The notes under the pieces were generated by a model. That model was not told the origin of the DNA and made no database searches. It worked only from the letters and a program-made list of their open reading frames with translations. Below are positions 52,692 to 63,900 of a stretch of DNA of 64,000 nt, piece by piece; the first letter of the stretch is position 1, and every line of letters starts with the position of its first letter. Made by a program: the position numbers and the translations under genes. Source of the DNA: Chryseobacterium luteum (GTDB taxonomy: Bacteria; Bacteroidota; Bacteroidia; Flavobacteriales; Weeksellaceae); contig NZ_JPRO01000007.1 of NCBI RefSeq assembly GCF_000737785.1, positions 1 to 64,000 of the forward strand, written 5' to 3'.

Positions 52692-54575
52692 TTAGCCTTT
52701 ACTTACTTTAACGTCTTTTCCTCCCTGGAATACGGCCAATGATGATCCTCTCAGTTTTAAATCACCTTTAGAGGTCTGTATATCGGCTTCTCCGGAAATA
52801 CTTTTAAATGTATTACCTGTGCTTTCTGTCTGATCCTGTTTAACGGTAACGCTTTTGTTTTCAGAGGTCTGGGTGTATCTTTTTGTAATGGATTCGGTAT
52901 GGTCATTTCCAATATGCATGGTGCTGTCCTGCCCGATTTTAGTGGTCATATTCCTCCCCACAGAAATATGCATATCTTCACCTGCAGTGAAAGTCATATT
53001 CTTCGGCGCAGTAACATTAATATTACCCTGGCCATCCATAAAATAAGTATTTCCGCTTGGATCTTTAATGGTTACACTTCTGTCTGCATCATTCATTAAA
53101 ACCTTAATGCCGCTTCTCGTCTGTATGGATTTCAAATGATTGTCCATACCTCCGCCCAGGCCTACCTGACCATGAAACATGCCACCCATTGCAAAAGGAA
53201 AGTCGGGATTGTGGTATTCAAATCCCACCATAACCTGGTCGCCAATCTCAGGAACAGCTACAAAACCTCTGTTTTGTGTTATAGCATCTGTTCCCCCTGC
53301 ATCAGGGCTCATCATTCTGATAAAGTGGGTCGTATCATTTACCTGCCAGTCAAACCGGACCTGTATTCTACCCTGATTCAATGGGTCTACATTGGATATA
53401 ACAGTGGCTACCTGGGGTTCTGCTTTAGGCATTTCAAAATCAGGTTTCGGCATAAAACCGGTGCCTTCGGCGATGGCTTCAAAGCTTCCTGAATAATATC
53501 CTCTTGCATCAACTTCGTGGCTCACTTCGGTAATCATAAGGGTTGTAAAATGTGAGGTTTCATTGCTGCCGGTCTTTCTCATGGCCAGATCTGCAACACA
53601 GCCAATATACAGGAACGGAACTGTGGTTTGTCCTGAAACGGTAAAAACCTCTACTGCTTTGCTTCCCCTTGCACTCTTTTGGGAATCGTCCACATCACGG
53701 AACATATTGGCATTGATGGGAGTAGGAGTCAGTGACCGGGTTGTAAAAATAGTGTCATTCAGCTCATAAGCTTTGGAAGATAATTCTCCCATATGTTTTA
53801 TAGGATCATCAACGCCAATCATTTTAGTATGGCTGCTGCTGTTATAGCCAAAATATTCCGGTTTGGTGTGAACGGCTTTCAGTTCAACATTCACATCATT
53901 TACATTGCTTCCATACACCAGCAGGATAGGTTTTTCGGAAGACGGAAGCTTCCCGAAATGAAGGACTTCGCCATCATAATAGAACTGTTCTCCGTAGGCT
54001 TCTGCAATTCTTGTAAGATAATTGTAATGGGTTTCGTTATATTGTGAACTGTAATTAATATAACTTTTGTTTTGGGTATCTATCCTGAAATCAAATTTGT
54101 TTGAGCCTAATGTTTCCTTGATAATCCGGTCTGCAATAATATTGGTATTCACCAGTTGGCTTCCACCGAAACTTTGGGTATGCGGAGCAGAATCCATCAG
54201 AATAGTGGGGCTCTTTCCTTTTAAGATAATATTTCCCAGGCTCATTTTTTCCTGACTGAATGCTACTTTGGTAATAAGACCCACAAATGTTCTTTCGGGG
54301 CTTTCAGTTTCAGCATCTTTATATTTAAAAACAACAGTGATTCTTTTTCCTAAAAACTTTTGAGCCTGCTCAAGGTTGTGGTTTTGTGATTCGCCTAAAG
54401 AGTCATGGGCCAATACCAGTTCAAAATCATGGTGCTTTCTTGCACTCTGCTGTAAACGAAAGTGTTTAAAGTGATTGACAGCTTTGCCCTCAACCACAAT
54501 ATCCAGCTTTACCACACGGTTGATTCCCAAAATATGGTTTTCTGAAACTTTATCAGAATTTGAGGTATTTTTCAT
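52692..54575 (-). CDS. vgrG: VgrG-type spike protein (Bacteroidota T6SS)
   Basis: 627 residues. The N-terminal base (gp27-like) holds KHFRLQQSARKHHDFELVLA, FVGLITKVAFSQEKMSLGNI and YNETHYNYLTRIAEAYGEQF. The OB-fold and gp5-like blade follow, with VATVISNVDPLNQGRIQVRF, VAVPEIGDQVMVGFEYHNPD and a C-terminal repeat-rich needle (NMTFTAGEDMHISVGRNMTT, KSVTVKQDQTESTGN). These are the typical VgrG features. It is the first gene of the island (minus strand). No other T6SS structural gene is found in the window. The gap to the NRPS (54576-54951) probably holds its promoter. Confidence 0.9.
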   Translation of the reverse strand: MKNTSNSDKVSENHILGINRVVKLDIVVEGKAVNHFKHFRLQQSARKHHDFELVLAHDSLGESQNHNLEQAQKFLGKRITVVFKYKDAETESPERTFVGLITKVAFSQEKMSLGNIILKGKSPTILMDSAPHTQSFGGSQLVNTNIIADRIIKETLGSNKFDFRIDTQNKSYINYSSQYNETHYNYLTRIAEAYGEQFYYDGEVLHFGKLPSSEKPILLVYGSNVNDVNVELKAVHTKPEYFGYNSSSHTKMIGVDDPIKHMGELSSKAYELNDTIFTTRSLTPTPINANMFRDVDDSQKSARGSKAVEVFTVSGQTTVPFLYIGCVADLAMRKTGSNETSHFTTLMITEVSHEVDARGYYSGSFEAIAEGTGFMPKPDFEMPKAEPQVATVISNVDPLNQGRIQVRFDWQVNDTTHFIRMMSPDAGGTDAITQNRGFVAVPEIGDQVMVGFEYHNPDFPFAMGGMFHGQVGLGGGMDNHLKSIQTRSGIKVLMNDADRSVTIKDPSGNTYFMDGQGNINVTAPKNMTFTAGEDMHISVGRNMTTKIGQDSTMHIGNDHTESITKRYTQTSENKSVTVKQDQTESTGNTFKSISGEADIQTSKGDLKLRGSSLAVFQGGKDVKVSKG

Positions 54576-54951
54576 AATATTTGTACGTTTTTTTGGTATT
54601 ATGTCACCTAAGTTAGATAAAAATATACTGCTAAATGTAAAATTTCATTAAATCTTTAAAATTGTAGTAAAACTACGACTGACTAAAAATCCGGCTCAAA
54701 GTAGCTTTGATTGATGATCTAAAATGAACTGTTATCAAATTTGATTAAGGCTCCGGATTAGCAGCTCTCTGGTACAGTTGCGGTTCTCAATTGTTTTTTT
54801 GTCTTTTACTCCTATTTTTCAGGAAAGGCTCAGATTATAAAAATCCAAGCCTTAACTTTTTAAAATTCATCAATTAAATTCCGAACATCCGGAATATTAC
54901 CTGTTTTTCCCTCAATAGAATTTTTCTAAATTTTTCAAATTGTTTAAGAAA
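54576..54951. promoter_or_regulatory. Intergenic region between the NRPS end and vgrG
   Basis: 376 bases without a gene. It is AT-rich. A weak inverted repeat, ATTCCG at 54878-54883 and CGGAAT at 54890-54895, could end the NRPS transcript. The promoter of vgrG should lie near 54600, but I see no convincing TAnnTTTG box there. Confidence 0.3.
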
Positions 54952-57900
54952 TTATAATTCTGCATATTCCATTGATTTAATAATATCTGCGATATCTTCG
55001 TCAAAATTCAAAATGTCGTTATGTTGACAATTAATATCAATAATTTTCATTTGATTGGAATCACGAATACAACTTTCTACATTATTTTCCGGATAAATCT
55101 CCCTTAAAGACGCTGTATTTTCATCGGCTGTTGCACGGAATAATATAACATTCGTATATTCTAAAATGGAAGAAATAGGTTGGGAAGAAATAATGTCTTC
55201 AACTAAAAGTACGTTTCTTACCGCATCCCTGTCATCTGATGGGATAGCAAAGGAATCCATCATTTTTATCATTGTTCTTTCTTTTTCTTCTTCATTTTTA
55301 CCCATTCCTTCATTTATCATCCAGGTATCCAATAAAAATACATTGATGTCCTTTACTCCGGCTTTCTCCAATTGACCTGCTATTTCTAAAGTAAATCTTC
55401 CGCCAAGCGACCAGCCTAGTAAATAATATGGGCCATCATTCTGAACGGTCTTAATTTGCTCCAAATAATATTGGGAGAGTGCAGTTAACCTGTCTATTTT
55501 ACGGTCATTTGCCCGGTTATAAGAATTAACTCCATAACATTTATAGGTGTCTTTTAGCTTTCCTGCCAGATTCAGGTAAACATCGCTATCCGCCATTGCC
55601 GGATGTATCATAAACATCTTTTTGAGAGGATTACGATTCAGTAAAACCAAAGGTTTATAGTTGTTATTATTTTCTTCTACCAATTCTGACAGGGAATTTA
55701 TGGATGGAGCATTAAATAAATCCATTACACTGATATTTGTTTTAAAGTGGTTATTTATTTTCATGATCAGCCGAATAGCTATTATACTGCTTCCCCCTAT
55801 CTGAAAAAAATCATCGGTAATGCTTATAGTGCCCGGATTCCGTCCCAATACTTCACTGTAAATTTCAACCAGCTTTCTCTGAACACCATTTTCAGGAGAA
55901 GCATATTTTTCTTCTTCTTCTCCAAAAGTGGGACTTGGCAATCTTTTTTTATCTAATTTCCCATTAACAGTCATTGGAATTTCATTCAATTTCATAAAAT
56001 CATACGGAATCATATAATTGGGAAGATGTTTGCCTACATAGGATTTTAATTCGGAAGAAGAATAATCAGTATTGGAGACATAATATCCCAACAAATAAGC
56101 CATCCCATTGGTGTGCGCGTTCGAAACCACAACTGCCTGATTAATGTCACCATATCCTGATACTACATTTTCAATTTCGCCTAATTCGATACGGTATCCT
56201 CTTATTTTTACCTGAAAATCTTTTCTGCCTATATATTCTATGTCTCCGTTTTCTAAATACCGTACCAAATCACCTGTTTTATAAAGTATCCCATTATGTC
56301 CTTTTATTTTCTCATGATTTGTCTGATGAGGATTAGGAATAAATTTTTCGGAAGTCAGCTCTTCATTATTAAGATATCCTCTTGCTACTCCTGCTCCTCC
56401 GATATATAGCTCACCAATAGCTCCGACAGGTAAAAATTGTAAATGCCCGTTTAAAATATAGTTTGTAACATTGGCAATAGGTTTCCCTATATTCAGAATA
56501 CTATCTCCGATATTAAAAAGATGCTGTGAGGAACAAACAGTACATTCCGTAGGTCCATATGAATTGATAACCTGTACACCTTTTTCTAAATATTTGTTAA
56601 TAATTTCCTGATTGCTTACTTCGCCGGCCACCACTAATGTCCTTACTTTCAATATATGATCGGTCTGCAGTAAAACAGGAGGAATAACGGCTGTACAGAT
56701 ATTATTCTCTTCGATATATTTTGATAATAAATAGTAATCTACTCTCATTTTTTCATCGACCATATAAATAGTATATCCTTTCAGAAGGGAATTATACAGC
56801 TCATATACATGACCATCGAATATGTAATTATAATACCATAACATATTCTTTTTATGTGGATGACCATTAGTGTTAACCTCTTCAATAATATCCTCCTGAG
56901 AACATACCAGATTCAAAACACCTTTATGCTCTATCATTACTCCTTTTGGCTGTCCCGTTGTCCCACTGGTATAAATTACATAAGCCAGATTATCAGGTTT
57001 GGTTTCTGTTTCCGGATTAGTTTCCGGATATGTATCAGCGTCTGTAATCTGTAAATCAATAAGAGGTACGCTAACCTCGTTCAATATTTCTTTTATTTTC
57101 TTTTTATGGGCAGTATTAACTAAGATGGCTTTGGCATTTGTATCATTAATTATGTATTGTAATCTGGATCCGGGAATATCGGGATCTATAGGCACATAGG
57201 CAGCACCTGATTTCAATATGCCTAAAATACTAATAAGCATATTCTCTGAGCGGTCCTGACATATTGCAACCAAATCATCCGGTTTTACAGACAATGAGCT
57301 TATTAAAAAATGAGCCAGCTTATTCGCTTTAATATTAATTTCCTTAAAGGTTAAGGATATGTCTTTGTAGACAAAAGCAATTCCGTCCGGATTTTTTTCT
57401 ACCTGTTCCTCGAAAACGGTTTGTAATGTTTTGTTTGGAACAGCTTTGGAATTCCCCTGATAACTGCTTATATTTTCATCCAATTTTTCCTTTGATATGT
57501 ATTTAATATCTTTTATTTCCTGTAATGCATTTCTGTCTTTAGTTTTTAAAACTAACTGTTCCAGTATTTCTAAATAAGTATCTATATAGTTTTGCATCGT
57601 TTGGGGTTCAAATAATGCAGTGGCATAGTTTATCATTCCTTTCATAGATTCTTCGCTGTCATCTATCATCATTGCCATATCAAATTGGGCAATAGTAGGC
57701 CTGAACTCTTCTTCTGCATATATTTTTAAAAGATCATTAAGGTCCTTGCTTTTTTCTTTTCCAAAAGACTGTACAGTAAATAAAATCTGAAAAACAGGGT
57801 TTCTGGACTGATCCTGTTTCAAATTAAGATGCTGAACCAATTTTTCAAACGGAAGATCCTGGTGCTCTTGAGCTGCAGCTACTAATTCGCCTGTTCTTTT

Positions 57901-60900
57901 AATAAAATTTAAAATTGATTCTTCACTTTTAATTCTTCCTCTTAACACCAATGTGTTTACAAAAAAACCAATTAATTGATTCGTTTCGTGCTGTGATCTG
58001 CCTGCAACCGGTGTACCTATCAAAATATCTGTCTGATTACTGTAACCTGACAATAACAAATAATACGCTGATAATAAAACGCTGTACAGACTAACATTTT
58101 CGTTTTTAGACAGCTGCCTCAAATCATTGCTTAAATCTACAGGAATATTAAAGAGAACATTAGCACCTGTGTAATCTACTTTTTTAGGTCTGAGCTTATC
58201 AGCAGGCAAATTAAGTGTCTCATAATCGCAAAGTTCTTTTTCCCAATAACTCATTTGTTTTTCTAATCTTTCTCCTGACAAATAATTTCTTTGCCATAAT
58301 GCATAATCTTTATACTGAATATCAGGATCGGGAAGTTCCGAAATCAAAAACTGTCCTTCTTTCCGAGATTCATAATAATGATAATAATGCACTAATTCTT
58401 TCATTAATATATCAACAGACCATCCATCAAATGCAATGTGGTGAATAACTATACTTATATAGGTACTGTCATTCAACTGATAGTATTGAATATGAACCGG
58501 AGGCTCCGTTGAGAGATGAAATGTTTTATGGGTGGCGTTATGTATTAATGCGGATAAATGATGGTCGCCCTCTGCAATTTCAGTTGAAATAGTAATCTCT
58601 TCCACACCGATAACCTTCTGATATCCGATACCGTTATTATTGGTTTTAATAACACTGCGCAATACTTCATGCCTTCTTATGATTTTTTCAATGGATGATG
58701 AAAGGCTTTCTTTACACACCTTTTCATGCAATTTAAAAACTAAAGGAATATTATAAATATTACTTCCTCCTTCATAGGTTTCAATAAACCATAATCTCTC
58801 CTGGCTAAAAGATAAAAGCTGTTCTTCTTCTTTTACTTCGACTGGTACTATTTTTTCTAAAATTTCACCGGAACTATTCTCAATAAAAGCAGAAAGGGCT
58901 TTAATATTAGAAAACTTGAGTATTATGGGTAAATCTATATTTTTGCTTACTGCTTTAGAGACCCGTACATGAAGTTTTATGGCTGTTATGCTATCACCAC
59001 CTAAGCGGAAAAAATTATCTTCAACGCTTATTGTCTTAGCTGGCAACCCTAATATGTCTGCATATATGTCGCAGAGCTGCATCTCTAATTCTGAAGACGG
59101 GGCTACATAAACATCTGAATCCCCCGGTACAGGCTGAGGTAATGTCTTTATGTCTAATTTACCGCTGGAGGTCATTGGAAAACGGTCTACATGGATAAAC
59201 ACTGTGGGAATCATATAATCCGGTAAATAAGTGCTTAAATATTTATTCAGTTCTGACGCCTCATATACTTCAGGTGCTGAATAATATCCAACCAAAAATT
59301 TCATTCCATTACCATGGGTCCTGTCTAACACCAATACTTTACCGATCTCTTTGTACCCTGATAATATTCGCTCTATTTCTCCCAGCTCTACACGGAATCC
59401 CCTGATCTTTATCTGGAAATCTTTCCTGCCTATGTATTCCACTTCTCCATTAGGAAGATATCTTACTAGATCCCCTGTTTTATATAATCTCGCATTACTA
59501 TTTGTTTCTGCCTCGGCAACGGTCTGAAACGGATTGGTGATAAATTTCTCTGCAGTGAGTTCAGAATTATTCAGATACCCACGGGAAACTCCTGCCCCAC
59601 CAATGTGAAGCTCTCCAGCTGCTCCTACAGGAAGTACATGAAGGTTCTCATCCAGCACATAATAAGTCGTGTTGGGAAGCGGACGGCCAATATTGGTATT
59701 GCTGTCTCCCGGTTTGAATAAATGATAACTTGATGCAACTGTTATCTCCGTTGGACCATATAAATTGACTACCGGAATTCCCTGCAGCAAATGTGCTTCA
59801 ATTACATCCCAACCGGTAGCTTCTCCGCCGACCATTAATGCATTTAACATCATTGGGTTCATTCTGTCTAGCAAAGCGGGAGGAATCAGGCCAAAGTCTA
59901 TTTTATGCTCAGAAATAAATGCATTCAGTTTGTTGAAGTCGTGTCTGGTACTGTTTTCTACCATATAAACACTATCGCCGTGAAGAAGGGCTGGAAAAAT
60001 ATCATACACATGGGCATCAAATATGATGTTAGAATACCATAAACATTTTTTATAGCCGGAATTTCTGCCTCCTGCTATTTTATATTTGTTATTTAAGAAT
60101 TCCATTGCGTTTGAAAGCTCTATGACTCCTTTATGCTCTATCATCACTCCTTTTGGCAAGCCTGTTGTTCCGCTTGTATAAATAATATAGGCCAAATCGC
60201 CAGGCCTTACTTTGACAGCTGTATTTTCCTTTGTAAATCCTGTTATTACAGTATTATTTACATCTTCAACAGTAATGGAAAGGTCAGACGTCAGCTGTTT
60301 TAAATCTTCATAAGAAGCATGATCTGTCAATAAAATCTGTGACTTGGTATCGTCAAGCATAAAACGAAGCCTTTCTTTTGGTGCATCAGTATCCATTGGC
60401 ACATAGGCTGCACCGGTTTTTAAAATAGCTAAAATGCTTATTATTAAATATTCTGACCGGGTTTGACAAACTGCTATAAGGTCATCGGCAGTAATGTGGT
60501 ATTTTGACAACAGATAATGAGCCAATTGATTTGCCTGCGAGTTCAATTCCTGATATGTTAATGATAAACCAGAACAAGCAAAAGCTTCATTATCGGGAGT
60601 ACGAAGAACCTGTGCCTCAAACATCTCTTTAAGAGTAGAAGCGGCAGGAATAATTTCATCTGCAGAATTCCAGTCATAAACAATTTCTTTTTGGCGTACC
60701 TCATCTGAAATATACTCCATATCCGGTGTTTTAATTGACGGATCAGAAATAAATTGATCAATAGTAGTGGCCACACCATTCAACATCTCGTTTATTATAC
60801 TTGCGTCAAATAATTCGCCTGCATAACTTAACCTGAATATCAATTCATGATCAATATCAAATACTGCAACAACAAGTGGATAGTCTAAATTTTCATTAGC

Positions 60901-63900
60901 ACCAATAAAGCTGATCTCTATTTCACCATTGGTATTTTTCGGAATTGGATAATTTTCAAAAGCAAATAAGCTGTTAAATAACCGGTTTCCTCCTTTTTGT
61001 AATTTCGCAAGATTGGTATTGCTCTTGCTGCTAATTTCATTGATATCATTTTGTAAGGTTTTAAGGATATTAATAAGTGAATCATCTGTATGTTCTACAA
61101 TTACAGGTAATGTATTGATATATAATCCTACAGCATTTTCTATATTTTCAACCGGAATATCCCTTCCTGATACAACCATACCCAACACTGTAGTTTTGTT
61201 CGCTGAGTAAATACTTATCTGCCTGTGCCAGCAATATTGTAAAAAGGCATTTACAGTAATATTATTGGAAGAACACAGTTTTTTAAGATCTGTATAGCGG
61301 CTGCCTGATACTGTTATCTTTTGCTCTGCTTTATTTCTGATATGTTTATAATCAGCAATATTTACATTCCTTTTTTCAACGGTCAGCAATCCACTTAGAT
61401 CTTCGTGTTCTTCTATCCTGTTTAAACTGTCATTAAAATACTCAAGATGTTCTAAATTTGTATCCTGGAGATACATCTGTGTTGAAGAGTAAATTTCATC
61501 CCGTTTCAGATGAATTGCTTCGTTATTTAATAATTTTACATAAAATTCATGTATTGTCTGAAGCAAAATAGGATTACTCCAGCCATCCATAATGGAATGG
61601 TGATTGTTAAATATACAATTGTATACATTATTGCTTCTTTTTACAAGATATACCCGGAATAATCCGCTCTTTGTAAAATCATACGGTTCCTTCCTGTCCT
61701 TTTCACATAAAGCATCAAAAATCAATTGCTGCTCTTCTTCAGATTCATTTGAAATATCAGTATACCTCCAGTCGAGAGCTCCATCTTTATCTATAATCTG
61801 GACCAGCTCTTCCTCCCAGGCAAAACGCAGACGCAGCACAGAAAATTTTTGCTGTGCAAGTGTCCAGGCCATTCTGAGTTTTTCTACATCAATACTATGA
61901 TGATAATTCCAAAAAAGCTGTGTTCTATATGATTCATCTGATTTTCCCTGGTTTAAACCATGATATATAAATCCCTGCTGTAAACTATTGGCCAGATAAA
62001 TGCCTTCAACTTCTGCATTTTTCTGAATATTTTCTAAATATTTTTTTGAAATAATATAATTTATATCTGAAAGTGTCAGGTAATTACGTGAGCTTTGATC
62101 ATTAAGATTATTGATTATCTTAATTAATTTTGCTTTGTAATCTTCAGTGAATTGAAATAAAACCTGCTCAGGAAGCTGCCCTGCCACAGAGAAAATAAGC
62201 TTACCATTCATAATACCACAGTTAATGGTTAACATATTATGCTCTTTATTCTCCGATGAAACAGACGTTCCGGTATCTTCATTTACAAAGGACCAGTTAG
62301 CGGAATTTGAGGTATCATACTGACCTAAATAATTAAACGCTACAGCCGGCAATTCAATACTGGTATATCCATGAATTGCTCCATAGCCAATCCCCTGATT
62401 AGGAATATGTCTCAACGTGTCTTTTACATCTGAAATAAGGCTCCCGATTGAGTGATCCGCCGGTATTGTTATTTTGACGGGATAAAGACTGGTAAACCAT
62501 CCCATTGTACCGTTAAGATCAATACTGTCATCTAATTGCTCTCTGCCATGTCCTTCCAAAGTTATATACTGACATTCACCACCTATAAGATCCTGCAAGG
62601 TTGATGCTAAGGTTGCAATCAGTAAATCATTTGCCTGGGTATTATATTTTATATTGCTTTCCCTTAGAATTTTCTTTGTGTAGGAATCATCCAATTCTGA
62701 TTTGATATAATGACATTCCTCAGATTTGAGGGATGACAGAGAACTGTTATATATTGGAATTTCCCTGATAATATCTTTCCAATAATCCTGTTCATCCTGA
62801 TTATTATTTTTATAATTATGAATAATATCTACCCATTGGCGGTAGCTTGTGCCTTTTCTCTTTAAAATATTACTGATCTCTGTTGTGTTTGCTGAATGAT
62901 TTACTTCATTTTGTTTTTTGTTTAACAAAGCTGTATAAATTCTCTGAAGATCATCTTGTATAATGCGCCAGCTTACTGCATCAATTATCAGATGATGAGC
63001 AGCTACGTGAATTCTTGCACTTCCATCACTATACCCATCAATATATCCTATGTGAAATAAAGGACCTGAAAAAATATCAAAATTATTTTGCCAGCCTGTC
63101 AGAATTGCATTCAGGTGATCTAAGTCTGGCAAATCATTTATATTCAGGGAATCTACTTTAACATCAGATAATTTTTTCTGATAAAACTGTTCATATCCTC
63201 CATTTATATTTTTACGAAACAGCAATCGAAAAGCATCATGATAGTCTGCTAAATGCTCAACACTTTCCTGTAATACATCTGTATCCAGCTCAGGAATGTA
63301 AAGCATGAAAGAGTGATTCCAATGGTTATAATCCGGCAGTATATTTTTATTAACGGCATCAAAAAACCATTTCTGTATCGGTAACAGGTTTACTTTTCCC
63401 TCTAAATTCCCCTGTTCATCTATACCTATTTTTTCTTTTTCTTCCCATCTGGATTCGGCTATTCTTACAGACAGTAATCTGACGGTATTACTTTTAAAAA
63501 TATCTTTTACATTGATAACACCTATATCAAAATTCTGACGTATTTTATTGACTAACTGAATGGCTGTAATACTGTCACCGCCAAGCTGGAAAAAATTATC
63601 TTCTACACCCACACCAGCAAGAGGTAACCCCAGTATGTCTGCATAAATCTCACAAAGCTCTGATTCTAATTCTGAATTGGGTGCGATGTAAACATTTGAG
63701 TCTCCAAATACCGGCTCAGGCAAAGCTTTCAGATCCAGTTTACCATTGGAGGTCATAGAAAAACTATCTATCTGTGTAAATACCGACGGAATCATATAAT
63801 CCGGCAAATGTTCACCTAAATACTCAATTAAATCAAATGATTCATATACGGTACCGGCAGAATAATAGGCTGCTAAATATTTCATGCCATTGGTATTGGT

